Shown here one piece after another: positions 17,316 to 27,731 of a stretch of DNA of 64,000 bases. The notes under the pieces are model-generated. The model saw nothing but the letters and a program-made list of their open reading frames with translations, was not told the origin of the DNA and ran no database searches. Source of the stretch: Nocardiopsis sp. CNR-923 (lineage in GTDB: Bacteria; Actinomycetota; Actinomycetes; Streptosporangiales; Streptosporangiaceae); the NCBI RefSeq assembly GCF_001942255.1, contig NZ_MKKC01000087.1:1-64000 (forward strand), given 5' to 3'. Every line of letters starts with the position of its first letter. Positions within the stretch are counted from its first letter, which is position 1. Made by a program: the position numbers and the translations under genes.

Positions 17316-17349
17316 CGCGTTCCCCCCAGCACCGCCTTCCTCGGCTGGG

Positions 17350-17844
17350 CTAGAGCTTGCGAAGTCCACTGAGCACCCTTTCAAGCAGGTTGGTGTTGGG
17401 ACGGGCGTCGTTGTTCAGCGAAGACCTGATCTGGACCAGTCCCTGCTCGGACATGTCCGCCACAAGCACCCGTGCAACACCGAGCGGCATCCGCAACAGC
17501 GCGGAGATCTCCGCCACGGACCGCCACTCCCGGCACAGGTCGCTGATCGCCTGCCACTCGGGCGTCAGCGTCCCAGACTCGTTGCGGGCCGCCGCCGTCG
17601 CCGAGATCAGCGCCTCCAGGGGAAGCTGCGACTTCGGCTTGGTGCGACCCTTGGTCACGGCGTAGGGGCGGACCAGTGAACTGGGCGCGCTCCCCGCCGC
17701 GGGTCGTTGTTCGTACGGTTGTTGGATTGGTCGGGGAACATCTCCGCCGCCCGGCACAGACGGGATCCCTCCGGTGGAGGGACCGCTCGGCTGTTGTCCG
17801 AACCACGAGGCGCTCCCGGCATCTCTACTGTGAGGTGCCACCAC
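17350..17844 (-). CDS. cvnC: Conservon protein CvnC (DUF742)
   Basis: A 164-residue DUF742 protein, the third conservon component, thought to link the sensor kinase-like protein to the GTPase. The first 65 residues are disordered and rich in proline, serine and glycine. The conserved part begins at SLVRPYAVTKGRTKPKSQL and ends with VADMSEQGLVQIR and NLLERVLSGLRKL. It contains a winged-helix-like segment (LCREWRSVAEISALLRMPLG). GTG 17844 or the next GTG at 17841 may be the start, and an AGGAGG lies just upstream. It is 20 bp after cvnB. Confidence 0.92.
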   Translation of the reverse strand: MVAPHSRDAGSASWFGQQPSGPSTGGIPSVPGGGDVPRPIQQPYEQRPAAGSAPSSLVRPYAVTKGRTKPKSQLPLEALISATAAARNESGTLTPEWQAISDLCREWRSVAEISALLRMPLGVARVLVADMSEQGLVQIRSSLNNDARPNTNLLERVLSGLRKL

Positions 17845-17864
17845 TTCCTCCTGTCGGTGGTGGA

Positions 17865-18266
17865 TCAGTGGATTCCCGAGGTGCGCGCCGTTGGTGTCAG
17901 CGCCCGCCCCGCCCGCTCGACGAGCAGGGTCATCTCGTACGCGACCAGACCCAGATCACTCTCGGCCGCTGCCAGGACCGCCAGGCAGGAACCGTCGCTG
18001 ATGGCCATGATGAGCATCAGCCCCCGTTCCATCTCCACGACGGTCTGGGCGACCGCTCCACCCTCGAACACCCGGGACGCCCCCTGTGTCAGGCTGGAGA
18101 GGCCGGAGGCGATGGCAGCCAGCTGGTCCGCCCTGTCAGCCGGGAAGCCCGCCGACGACGCCAACGGAAGGCCGTCCGAGGAGACGACGATCGCGTGGGC
18201 GACATCCGGAACCCGGTCGGCAAAGTCAGTGATCAACCAGTTGAGCTCATTGACCTGTCGACTCAT
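17865..18266 (-). CDS. cvnB: Conservon roadblock/LC7 protein CvnB
   Basis: A 133-residue roadblock/LC7-domain protein. Such proteins act as regulators or exchange factors for the conservon GTPase. Typical segments are ELNWLITDFADRVPDVAHAI, VVSSDGLPLASSAGFP, DQLAAIASGLSSLTQGASR, and a C-terminal strand-helix ending in YEMTLLVERAGRAL. It begins with MSRQVNELNW, as in streptomycete relatives. The gap to cvnA is 235 bp and the gap to cvnC 20 bp, so cvnB-C-D may also have their own promoter. Confidence 0.93.
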   Translation of the reverse strand: MSRQVNELNWLITDFADRVPDVAHAIVVSSDGLPLASSAGFPADRADQLAAIASGLSSLTQGASRVFEGGAVAQTVVEMERGLMLIMAISDGSCLAVLAAAESDLGLVAYEMTLLVERAGRALTPTARTSGIH

Positions 18267-18501
18267 CTGATCTCCTGTCCAAGTTCGCCGGCTGGTCTCA
18301 CCGCACTGCTACCGCCGGCACGGCATGTGACAGCACTGTTACTGCGTCCGCTCCGGAGCCGTCTGAGGGGACGGCCACCGGGGGTCTGGTGTTCGACTCT
18401 CGTCAAGCGCTGGGTGTAGCCCGTCCGAGAAGCTCGGTTGATGCTATTGCATCCGGCTTCCTCGAATAAGGGGGACCCCGTCCCACCACGTTCCACCGGC
18501 G

Positions 18502-21500
18502 TCATCCCTCCGTCGAGCCGTCACCCAGCTGGTTACGCCCCTCGCGAACACCCTTCTGGAAGCCCGAGAAGCGGTTGCGGACGCGGTCCGCGCTGCGCGT
18601 GGGCATCTGCTTGAAGTTCTCCGGTCGAGGAGCGGTCCCCGGCACAAGGTTTGCCTTGGGAACACGTTTTGGCAAGCCCGAAGTGGTCAGCCCACCGGCG
18701 AGCGGCTCGGACGCGGTGCGCGCGGCCTGCCAACCGCGGTCGGCGGCGGACTCCCAGTCGCGCTCCGTACCGGCGCCCTGGCCGGAGGGGGCTGGCTGGC
18801 CGCCGGCCCGCGCGTGGGCGGACCGCACGCCGGTCGGCCCCTGGGCGCTCGGCCCGCCGACCGGTCCCTGTGCGGGCTGCTCGGGGTCGACCTGCCGGAT
18901 CGGGCCGGTCTCGGTGGAGTCGACGGTCGGACCGCCGCTGCGGCGCTTGAACCAGTTCGACTCGATGGCGTCGAAGATCGGCAGCGAGTCCGATCCCTCA
19001 CCCGCCGGGGTCGGCGGAACGACGGTGTTGCTCGGGCCGTGAGCGCCCCCGTAGCGGCGGGACAGGTAGGCGGTCGACCCGTAGCCCTCGCGGGAGTCGG
19101 AACCGCCCGTGCGCCAGTTCCCGGTGTCGTTGCCCGTGTGGGGACGCTCCGGCGTCGAAGGCTGCGTCGGCTCCGGACGGGGGGAGGGTCGAGCCCCCCA
19201 GTCGGAGGAGACCGACGGGAAGGAGCCGGTGTCCTCGTCGCGCGTGGACGGACGCTCGTGCGCGCCGCCGGTGTCGCGGCCGGGCAGCGGGTCGGAGTTC
19301 CCGCGCCCGCCCGAGGCGGACGAGGAGCCCGAACCGAAGAAGTCCGTGCCACCGCTGTCGGTACGACCTTGGGTCCCGGTGTCGGTGGGACGCGAGAACG
19401 CGGAGGTGTCGCTGGGGCGGCTGAACGCGCCGGTGTCCGTCGAGCGGCTCGGGAACCCGCTGTCGCCGAAGACCGACCCGCCGTCGTCGGAGCGCGGAGC
19501 GGGGTCGAAGAGGCTGCGCCCCGGACCGTCCGAGCGGTTCTCGCCCTCGTCGGAGACGTCGTAGGGGTCGACCACCGGCTGGTTCAGGTCGGCGCCGCCC
19601 GACCCCGTGGTCCCCGCGCCGCGGGTCGTTCGAACAGCGAACCGGAGCGGCTGGCGCCCTGGCCGGTGTCCCACAGGTCCTGGCCGCTGGGCGGGTGCTC
19701 GTCGCCGCGGGTGGTCCCCGGCTGGCGCTTGGGCAACCCGCCGAGCGTGCCGATGTCGGAGGGGGCGTCCCCGGTCTGCCACGGGTCGCCCGGCTCGGCG
19801 GGCGCGGGGCTGGAGGCGAAGGCGGCCTCGGCCTCGGCGTAGGTGTCGGGCGCGCCCGTGGGCAGCTGCGCGCGCGGCTCGGCGCCGCCGACGGCGTGCT
19901 GGCCCTCGACCGGGGTGATCAGCAGGTCCGGCGGGAAGATGACGCGCGCGGTGGTGCCGCCGCCGTGCGCCTCCGCCAGTTCGAGCTCGATGCCGTGGCG
20001 GTGGGCCAGCCGCGAGACCACGAACAGGCCCATGCGGCGCGAGACCGCGACGTCGATGACGGGCGGGGCCGCCAGGCGGGCGTTGATCGCCGCCAGGTCC
20101 TCGGCCGCCATGCCGATACCGCTGTCGGTGACGTCGACCTGGACGCCGCCGTGCGCGAGGGTCTTGGCGCTGACCAGGACCTCGGTGTCGTGCGGCGAGA
20201 ACGAGGTGGCGTTCTCGACCAGCTCGGCGACCAGGTGGATGACGTCGTTGACCGGGCGGCCGAGCACGGAGATGTGCGAGGGGGCGCGCACGTTGACGCG
20301 CTCGTACTGCTCGACCTCCGAGACGGCGCCGCGGAGGACGTCGACCAGCGGGACCGGCTGCGCCCACTTGCGGGTGTTGTCCTGACCGGACAGGACCAGC
20401 AGGTTCTCGTTGTTGCGGCGCATGCGCGTCGCGAGGTGGTCCAGCTGGAACAGGTCGGAGAGGCGGTCGGCGTCCTGCTCGGACTGCTCCAGGCCGTCGA
20501 TCAGGCGCAGCTGCCGTTCCACCAGGGTCTGGCTTCGGCGGGACAGGTTGACGAACATCGCGTTGACGTTGCTGCGCAGCGCGGCCTCGTCGGAGGCCAG
20601 GGTGAGGGCGACGCGGTGGACGTCGTCGAAGGCGCGGGCCACCTCGCCGATCTCGTCCCTGGTGTCGACCTCGATCGGTGCGACGCGGGCGTCGGGGGCG
20701 CTTCCCGCCTCCTGCATCCGGTTGATCGCCTCGGGCAGGTCGCGGTCGGCGATGCGGCGGGCGCCGTCCTCCAGGGTGCGCAGGGGGCGCACCAGGGAGC
20801 GGACCACCAGAGAGGTCAGGACGAACACCGCGAGCAGGACCGCGACGACGACGACGAGGTCGGTGACCGTGCGCGTCATGGCGGCGGTGCGCAGCTCGTC
20901 CGCGTCGGCGGCGATCGCTCGGGCGATCTCCTCCTCCACCGTCTGGAGGAGGTTCAGAGCGGTGGTGGCGATCTCCTGGTAGTCCTCAGGGCCGTCGTTG
21001 TCGGTCACGCCGGTGAGGTTGTCACCGCGGTCGGCGCGGTACATGACGCGCATGCGCATCGTGGAGACCTGGCTGACCTCCAGACCGGTGAAGTTCTCGT
21101 CGAAGATCGCGCGCTGCTCGGGCGAGGCCGCCTGGACGAAGTTGGAGATCTCGTTCTCGTAGCGGGCCCGGCTGGACTCGATGGCCTCGGCGATACCGCC
21201 GGTCATCGTGTTGCGCGAGAGCGCGTGGCTCATCAGCGCGGTCTCGTAGGAGAGCTGGTCGCGCGCGCTGGACAGCGCGGTGAGGGCGCGCACGGCCTCA
21301 CGCAGGTCGGTGTCGCCGCTCTCGTCGGCCATGGTCTGGTTGAACTCGCGCAGCGACCGGGAGATCGTGCGGTAGTTCGTGACCACGGGCAGCACCGTCA
21401 CGCGGGTGGTGTCGACCTCCTCGCGCATCGTGTCCAGGTTCGCCAGCTGGCTGCGCAGGTTCTCCAGGCGGGTCGTGGCGAGTTCGCCGTCGAGCTTCCC

Positions 21501-21926
21501 CAGGTCGTCGAGCTGGGCCATGAGGCTGGTGTACAGCTCGCGTGAGGCGTCGCGCTGCTCCTCCAACCCCTGGCGCAGGTCGTCGGACCGGCGTGAGGGG
21601 TCGGGGTCGTCGGAGATGTAGATCGCGCTGGCCGAACGCTCCCGGCCGAGCTGGTTGGCCATCTCCACGACGAGGACACCGATCTCGGCGCGGTCCTGGA
21701 TGTGCGCGTGGGTGACGGTGGTGTCCGTGGACTCGTAGACCCTCAGACCACCGAGCGCGAGCGCGACGGCTGTGGGGATGACGATGAGGGCCACCAGTCG
21801 GGAGCGCACCCGCCAGTTACGTGGCCGCCACCAGTCGGCTCTGCGCCTGGGCGCGGCATCTGCGTGTTCGGGCTGCGCTGCCTCGCTGTGCGCATTGGCC
21901 CCGCTTGCTGTCGCTCGTGTCGACAC
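18502..21926 (-). CDS. cvnA: Conservon sensor kinase-like protein CvnA with NIT domain, one frameshift
   Basis: A large membrane sensor of about 1141 residues once a missing base near 19610-19630 is restored. In order: a transmembrane helix (LVALIVIPTAVALALGGLRV), a long helical extracellular nitrate/nitrite-sensing (NIT) type domain, a second helix (VTDLVVVVAVLLAVFVLTSL), a HAMP linker, a dimerisation helix and a histidine-kinase-type ATPase with LVAELVENATSFSP and VTDSGIGM. A disordered tail of about 420 residues ends in the conserved TTSGLPKRVPKANLVPG. GTG 21926 has GAGGG close upstream and is preferred to a TTG at 21938. It heads the conservon. The external signal is unknown. Confidence 0.9.
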
Positions 21927-22408
21927 GGACCCTCGCAACCTTTCGTGTCACCGCCTCGAACGGCTGTTGAACCCAGGGGTTGACCACTCCTGACCGAAGC
22001 AGTCTTCGGAGGTGATCGGTTCGGACCCTGCGGCCCGCCGGATCAGGAAGCGGTGGGAGTTTGGGGAAGATGTAGAAGACTGTCCGCCGGACTCGCCTGG
22101 GAGGAGAGGCGCCGCCCACCCAACAGGTTCCTTATGTTCCTTAGGTGCGCGTGCGGTGGATAGCGTACCAATGGGCGCGAAGGACTCGCTTCGCCCGATT
22201 GGCGGCCTTCGGCGGGATCATCCGCACCCGTCCGCCGCCACCGCCCCCCGACTGTCGAGATTCTGACCAATAACCCAGGTCATCGATGCCGTCCGAAACC
22301 CCACCACTGGTGCTGGTAACTATTTGGACACGCGCTTTGCCTCCCCATCACCACCTTCCCGACATGACATCGTGACATGACGTATATGCAGGTCCTGGGG
22401 AGGAACCG
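21927..22408. other. Divergent promoter region between cvnA and the VanY-like gene
   Basis: This gap of about 480 bp has no convincing gene. It contains two copies of GTTCCTTA at 22127-22134 and 22136-22143, nine bases apart, plus several short AT-rich patches that could hold promoters for both divergent genes. Confidence 0.5.
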
Positions 22409-23661
22409 ATGCCGTGCACCCCATCGCGCCCACCGTCGGACACGGTCGGTGCCAGGTTTCGGACCGAGTGTCCCGCACGCGACCCGCGCGTGTTTTCGGT
22501 CAGGTATGCACTCGCATGGGGAACCGCGGTCCTGTTCGTCCTCACCGCCGCGACCCCGGGCTCCGCCGACACGGGGCCGTCCGACGCCGCCGAGGAGCCC
22601 GGACTCGGTGACGTGCGCGTGGAGCTGGCGGCCCTGCGCGCCGACCTGCAGACCCTGCGCGGCGCCGCCGTGGACCGGATCGCCGACTACCAGCGCGCAA
22701 GCGTGCGCCTGGCCGAGGCCACCACCCGCCGGGAGGCCGCCCAGGAACGGGCCGAGACCGCCCGCGCCCGACGCGAGGCTCCCGGCTGGCCGCCGCGCGC
22801 CAGGCCGCCGCGGCCTACATGGACGGATCCGCGCACCCCGCCCAGGCGTGGTTGGGCGGCCCCGAGGACCTGCTCGAACGCGGCGCCTACCTCACACTGC
22901 TCGCCGGACACCGCACCGCCGATCTCGACCGCGCCGAGGCCGCTCGCGTCGCGGCGGGCACCCTCGCCGACCTCGCCGAGGGGGCGGAACGCGAACGGGC
23001 GGAGGCGGCCGAGGAGGCCGCCTCCGCCCGTGCGGAGGCGCAGGCCGCCCTCGACGCTCAGGAGGACCGGTTCGGTGAGCTGCTGGACGAGCAGACCCGG
23101 TTGGAGCGACTGCTCGCCGAGCGCCGTGCGGCGTGGGAGGTCCGAGCGGCTCGCGGGCCCGCCGAGGTGGCGGGGGCGGGGGAGCGGGCCGTGCCCGCGG
23201 CCGGCGCCGGGGGCGGGGACGACCGCGCGCGGATCGCCCCGGACACCCCGGTCTGCTCGGGCGGCGACGGCGGCTCGCACGTCAACGGCCGCTTCCCCGT
23301 CTCGGCGCTGTGCCCGCTCCCCCAGGCGGGCGAGTGGCTGCGGCCGGACGCGGCGGCGGCCTTCGTCGCACTCGACGCCGCCTACCGCGCGCGGTTCGGC
23401 GTGCCGATGTGCGTGGCCGACTCCTACCGCCCCTACCACGAACAGGTGCGCCTGTTCCAGGAGATGCTGCCCGGCATGGCCGCCCGCCCGGGCACGAGCC
23501 AGCACGGCCTGGGCTTGGCCGTGGACCTGTGCGGCGGTGTGCACCAGCCGAGCAGTCCGCAGCACGCCTGGATGCTCGCCAACGCGCCCGGCCACGGCTG
23601 GATCAACCCCGACTGGGCGCGTGGCGGCTTCGAACCCTGGCACTGGGAGTTCACCGGGTGA
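22409..23661 (+). CDS. Secreted coiled-coil D-alanyl-D-alanine carboxypeptidase (peptidase M15, VanY-like), one frameshift
   Basis: A secreted peptidoglycan peptidase of about 417 residues after restoring a base near 22773-22780. It has an N-terminal hydrophobic signal (ALAWGTAVLFVLTAATPGSA) and a long alanine- and glutamate-rich coiled coil on both sides of the shift. The C-terminal M15 domain has SYRPYHEQVRLF, the zinc-ligand motif PGTSQHGLGLAVDLCGG and the closing EPWHWEFTG, which together supply the ligands expected for a VanY-type enzyme. ATG 22409 follows GGGGAGGAACCG. It may trim stem peptides; the coiled coil suggests attachment to divisome or wall partners. Confidence 0.85.
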
Positions 23662-23703
23662 GCGCCCGGTCGGGTGCCCGGGACCGGGCCTTGGGCGCGA
23701 CGG

Positions 23704-24384
23704 TCAGACCAACGAGCCCAGCCGCAGTTCGAACCCGCCCAGCGTCCCGGCGCGCACCTCGACCTCGTCGTCGGGCTCCAGGAGCTCGGTCTCCAGACAC
23801 AGCAGGGCGCGGACACGGCCGGACCCGGCGGCCGTGAACCAGACGTCCTCCGGATCCACGTCGCCGTGCCCCACCCGGCGCTCGTCCACGAAGGCGGAGA
23901 ACTCCCGTACCCGTGCCCCGTCCCCGCCGACGATTCCGTCCCTGGTGACCAGGTCCGGGCCCAGGGTCAGTTGGAGGGGCTCGCCTTGCACGCCGAGCCA
24001 CAGACAGGCCATGGTGTAGGCGGCGGTGGGCCCCGCCGCGCCCGCGACGGCGGCCAGACCGATCCGTGCCCTGCGCGCACCGGTCACCACTCCGTCGTCC
24101 ACGCCCCGAACCAGGTCGGGGGCGAGGGCGCTCACGGTGTCGCCGAACCGGGCCGCCACGGGGTCGGCGGGGACCAGCGGCGCGCACAGGCGCGCCTCGG
24201 GCTCGAAGATGATCTCCACCGGCTCGTCGACCGCGCGGGCGTGGGCCTCGGCCATCGCCTCGTGCCCCGCGTCCAGGAGCGCGGCCAGGTCGTCGGTCAC
24301 CGGACAACCGTGGACGTCACCGTCCTCCAGGGCGCCCAGGCGCGCGCCGCCACCGCTCGGCGACAGGTAGGTCACCCAGTCCAA
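23704..24384 (-). CDS. Hypothetical protein, weakly fumarylacetoacetate hydrolase-like
   Basis: A 226-residue protein without signal peptide or membrane helix. The N-terminus (WVTYLSPSGGGARLGALEDG) and the segment VEIIFEPEARLCAPLVPADP recall the start of fumarylacetoacetate hydrolase-family proteins, but the metal-binding motif of that family is not seen. The rest contains TAAYTMACLWLGVQGEPLQL and a cysteine- and leucine-rich RVRALLCLETELLEP. It converges with the VanY-like gene, 42 bp apart. The function cannot be assigned and the FAH link is tentative. Confidence 0.6.
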   Translation of the reverse strand: MDWVTYLSPSGGGARLGALEDGDVHGCPVTDDLAALLDAGHEAMAEAHARAVDEPVEIIFEPEARLCAPLVPADPVAARFGDTVSALAPDLVRGVDDGVVTGARRARIGLAAVAGAAGPTAAYTMACLWLGVQGEPLQLTLGPDLVTRDGIVGGDGARVREFSAFVDERRVGHGDVDPEDVWFTAAGSGRVRALLCLETELLEPDDEVEVRAGTLGGFELRLGSLV

Positions 24385-24414
24385 CGTCGCTCCTCACCGT
24401 CCGGGCGAGCGTGC

Positions 24415-24639
24415 TCACACCGCGGCGACGGGGCTGTGCTCCTTGCCCGTCCCGGCGCAGCCCCGGCAGGGCTCGTCCACCCGTAGCCAGACGATGACGC
24501 CGTTGCCGTCCCGGTGCGGCCGTTCGGGCCGCCACCATCCCGTTCCGGAACAGAACCGGCAGTCGACGCCGCTCCGTTCGCACCAACCGCATGAGCGTAT
24601 CGCGCACCGCGTGTGTGTCGGTTCCCGCGTCGGGTCCAT
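24415..24639 (-). CDS. Small cysteine-rich zinc-ribbon-like protein
   Basis: A 74-residue protein with eight cysteines, mostly in pairs: CAIRSCGWCERSG, CRFCSGTGWW and CRGCAGTGKE. The CxxCxGTG repeats resemble the cysteine-rich zinc centre of DnaJ, but no J-domain is present. It probably binds one or two zinc ions. ATG 24639 has GGGAG three bases upstream. It lies 30 bp upstream, in transcription order, of the 226-residue hypothetical gene and may be co-transcribed with it. The function is unknown. Confidence 0.6.
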   Translation of the reverse strand: MDPTREPTHTRCAIRSCGWCERSGVDCRFCSGTGWWRPERPHRDGNGVIVWLRVDEPCRGCAGTGKEHSPVAAV

Positions 24640-24763
24640 GCGCTCCCACCGTCTCCCCGCGAAATCGCGACCAGCCTGACACAGCGGCGGGGCGCGCGTC
24701 CACCCGTGAACGCGGGCGAAATGGCGGGTCAGAGCGGGTAAGTGACCGGTCGGCGGGGCCGGT

Positions 24764-25119
24764 TCAGGCCGAGTCGCGCACCACCAGACGGGTGTCCAGG
24801 ACGGTCGACGCGCTCTCCCCCGCCCCTGGGATCGCCACGTCGACGAGCAGGCGCGCCATCTCCCGACCCATGCGCTCGGTGGGTTGACGCACCGTGGTCA
24901 GCGGCGGTTCGCAGTGCTGGGTCATGAAAGTGTCCTGGAACCCGACCACGGCGACGTCCCCGGGGGCACGCGCGGGCCGCGCTCGCGCAGCAGGCGCAGG
25001 GCGCCCAGGGCAGTGAGGTCGGATGCGGCGAACACGGGTCCGGGTCCCCGCCGGCCTCCAGCAGCCACCACGTCGCGCGGGCGCCGTCGTCGACGCGGCC
25101 GGGCGACGGCGAGACCCAC
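24764..25119 (-). pseudogene. LacI-family regulator, C-terminal fragment
   Basis: The minus strand encodes only the last 110 or so residues of a LacI-type repressor: VFAASDLTALGALRLLRERG, then VVGFQDTFMTQHCEPPLTTV, RQPTERMGREMARLL and the final TVLDTRLVVRDSA. Two frame slips (about 24962 and 25050) divide it, and the DNA-binding helix-turn-helix and most of the sugar domain are missing. The preserved part stops abruptly four bases before the end of metQ, so the 5' part was deleted, probably when this junction formed. It cannot act as a repressor. Confidence 0.75.
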
Positions 25120-25122
25120 CCG

Positions 25123-25980
25123 TTACCGCTCCTGCGCCCCCATCGGGATGATGATGCCCGCCCAGCGACGCTCCATGAAGGCGCGCACCTCCTCGCTGTG
25201 CAGCAGCTCGTCCAACCGGAGCAGGTGCCGGTCGGCGCGGCTCTGGGCGCGCACGACCAGACCGTTGGCGTAGGGGTTGTCCTCGGTGGACTCCCAGGCC
25301 AGCACGTTGGCCGTCGCCGGCAGGTCGGCCTCCAGGGCGTAGTTGCCGTTGACCACCGCGGCGTCCAGGTCCTGGAGCGACCGGGGAAGCTGCGCCGCCT
25401 CGACCGGGACCAGTTCGGCCCCCGAGATCTCCACGTCGTCGAGCGCGGGCGTGGTCCCGGCGTCGTCGGCGAGGACGATGACCCCGTGGGCGGCCAGCAG
25501 GTGCAGCGCCCGCCCCATGTTGGACATGTCGTTGGGCAGGCCGATCCGCGCCCCCTCCGGCAGCGCCTCCAGGTCAGAGACCTCCTCGGAGTAGATCCCG
25601 AACGCCTCCAGGTGCACGTCGGACAGGTAGCTCAGGTCCGCTTCGGGGTTGCCCGCGAGGTACTCCTCCAGGAACGGCAGCGTCTGGAAGTAGTTCGCGT
25701 CCAGTTCGCCCTCGGCCAGTGCCGTGTTCGGCTGGTTGTAGTCGGTGAACACCACCACCTCCAGTTTCAACCCGGCCTCGGCCGCGAGCTCGTCGTCGAC
25801 GAACTCCAGGATCTCGGCCTGCGGCACGGGCGTCGCGCCGACCCTCAGCGTGGCCAGCCCCTCGACTCCGCCGCCGCCCTCCTCATGCGCGCGCTCGCTC
25901 GGGCTCCCGCAGGACGCGAGCAGCACCGCGGCCAACCCCGCCGCAACGCTCGCACGCGCCTTCGCGTTCCATGTCGACAT
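25123..25980 (-). CDS. metQ: Methionine ABC transporter substrate-binding lipoprotein MetQ
   Basis: A 285-residue NLPA-family lipoprotein that captures methionine outside the membrane. The signal peptide ends in the lipobox LLASC near residue 24. Family segments are LRVGATPVPQAEILEFV, VVVFTDYNQPNTALAEGELD, ANYFQTLPFLEEY, LPNDMSNMGRALHLLAAHG and VVNGNYALEADL. The ATG at 25980 follows a GGGGAG site. It is the third gene of metN-metI-metQ, 55 bp after metI. The LacI fragment abuts its 3' end. Confidence 0.93.
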   Translation of the reverse strand: MSTWNAKARASVAAGLAAVLLASCGSPSERAHEEGGGGVEGLATLRVGATPVPQAEILEFVDDELAAEAGLKLEVVVFTDYNQPNTALAEGELDANYFQTLPFLEEYLAGNPEADLSYLSDVHLEAFGIYSEEVSDLEALPEGARIGLPNDMSNMGRALHLLAAHGVIVLADDAGTTPALDDVEISGAELVPVEAAQLPRSLQDLDAAVVNGNYALEADLPATANVLAWESTEDNPYANGLVVRAQSRADRHLLRLDELLHSEEVRAFMERRWAGIIIPMGAQER

Positions 25981-26035
25981 CTCCGTCTCCCCTTCTGCAC
26001 TGGACAGCGGACACTTCGGCGGGGGGAGTAGCGCG

Positions 26036-26767
26036 TCAGCGGCGGGCCAGGCGGCGCACCACCAGGTCGCCCAGGCTCTGGCAAGCCTGCACGATCACGA
26101 TGAGCAGGATGACCGTGGCCCACAGGTAGTGGTCGTTGAAGCGCTGGTAGCCCTCGCGGATGGCCAGGTCGCCCAGGCCCCCTCCACCGATCGCCCCGGC
26201 CATGGCCGAGTAGGTGATCAGGGTGACCACGGTCATCACCAGCCCGGCGACCAGGCCGGGCAGGGACTCGGGCAGCAGAACCTTGCCCACGATGGTGAGC
26301 CTGCGTGTGCCCATCGCGTGGGCGGCCTCGACGACCTCGCGGTCCACCTCGCGCACGGCGGTCTCCACCAAGCGCGCGAAGAAGGGGGTGGCGCCGATGC
26401 TCAGCGGGACGATCGCGGCCGTGGGGCCCAGGGTCGTGCCGACCAGGAAGCGGGTCAGGGAGAGCACCGCGACCATGAGCACGATGAACGGCAGGGAGCG
26501 ACCGACGTTGACGACGGCGCCGAGCACGGCGCGCACGGCCGGGGCCGGGGTCAGACCGCCCCGGTCCGTGGCCACCAGCAGCACGCCCAGAGGCAGGCCG
26601 AACAGGACGCTGAAGACGGTCGCCCACCACACCATGTAGACGGTGTCCATGGTGGCCAGCCACAGGTCCGGCCACATCGCGGGCCAGGCGAGGACGAAGT
26701 CGGCGACCGCGCCCGCCGGGCCCGAGGAATCGGCGGACGAGGCGAGGGTCAGGGCGGGGATGGTCAC
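26036..26767 (-). CDS. metI: Methionine ABC transporter permease MetI
   Basis: The 243-residue inner-membrane permease of the methionine importer. It has at least five hydrophobic helices, including TVFSVLFGLPLGVLLVA, LPFIVLMVAVLSLTRFL and LVAGLVMTVVTLITYSAMAG. The cytoplasmic loop EVVEAAHAMGTRRLTIVGKV contains the EAA-type contact site for the ATPase. GTG 26767 overlaps the metN stop (GTGA) and has GAGGAGG upstream. The order is metN-metI-metQ. Confidence 0.93.
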   Translation of the reverse strand: MTIPALTLASSADSSGPAGAVADFVLAWPAMWPDLWLATMDTVYMVWWATVFSVLFGLPLGVLLVATDRGGLTPAPAVRAVLGAVVNVGRSLPFIVLMVAVLSLTRFLVGTTLGPTAAIVPLSIGATPFFARLVETAVREVDREVVEAAHAMGTRRLTIVGKVLLPESLPGLVAGLVMTVVTLITYSAMAGAIGGGGLGDLAIREGYQRFNDHYLWATVILLIVIVQACQSLGDLVVRRLARR

Positions 26768-27731
26768 TGTCCGGCCTCCTCGACCAGCAGGCCGCGCTCG
26801 GAGAGGAAGGCGAGCGCCTCGGCGCGGCGGGCGCCGCGCACGTCGACGTTCAGGCGTCCCACGGACTGTCCGGCGACGCGCTCCACGCCGCCGCCGCGGA
26901 TGTTGACGTCCACGTCGAAGCGGCGGGTCAGCTCCGAGATGAGCGGCTCGTCGACGGAGCGCGGGTAGGTGACGGTCACGGTGTCGGATCCTCCGTCCTC
27001 CGGGATCGGGAACAGGGACCGCGCCAGGAGCGAGCCCGGCGTGCCGATGAGGTCGAGGACGCGGCCGGCCTCCCGGAACTCCCCGTTCTCCATGATGGCC
27101 GCCGAGTCGCAGATCCGCTTGATCACGTCCATCTCGTGGGTGATCAGCACGATGGTCAGCCCCAGTTCGTCGCGCAGGCGGCCGAGCAGGGCGAGGATGG
27201 AGTCGGTGGTGGCCGGGTCCAGTGCGGAGGTCGCCTCGTCGCTGAGCAGGACCTTGGGAGCCGAGGCCAGGGCGCGGGCGATGCCCACACGCTGCTTCTG
27301 ACCGCCGGAGAGCTGGGACGGGTAGGCGCGCGCCTTGTCGCCGAGCCCGACCAGCTCCAGGAGCTCGCCGACCCGGGCCCGGCGGCGGGCGCGGTCCGCG
27401 CCCGCGACCTCCAGCGGGAAACCGACGTTGCCCGTGACCGTGCGCGACGACAGCAGGGCGAAGTGCTGGTGGACCATGCCCATCGTGCGGCGCGCGGCAC
27501 GCAGGCGGGACCCGCGCAGCGCGGTCAGCTCCTGGCCGTCGACCGAGACCGCGCCGGAGTCGGGGCGTCCAGGAGGTTGACCGAGCGCAGCAGCGTGCTC
27601 TTGCCCGCGCCGCTCTGCCCCACGACACCGTAGATCTCGCCGGGCTCGACCCGCAGGTCGACCCCCTTCAGGGCGGTCACCCGGTGCTTGTTCAACCGGT
27701 AGGCCTTGTGCAGGCCCACTGCGTCAATCAC
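26764..27731 (-). CDS. metN: Methionine ABC transporter ATP-binding protein MetN, one frameshift
   Basis: The ATPase that powers methionine uptake, about 322 residues after restoring a base near 27560-27570. Walker A is GQSGAGKST, the signature is LSGGQKQR, and Walker B is [13 protein letters not shown], followed by the switch histidine in [10 protein letters not shown]. The C-terminal NIL domain, which senses intracellular methionine in this family, begins around [16 protein letters not shown]. The two frames join exactly in the stretch between Walker A and the Q-loop ([10 protein letters not shown]). It is the first gene of the operon, with an AT-rich upstream region carrying an inverted repeat. 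Confidence 0.92.
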
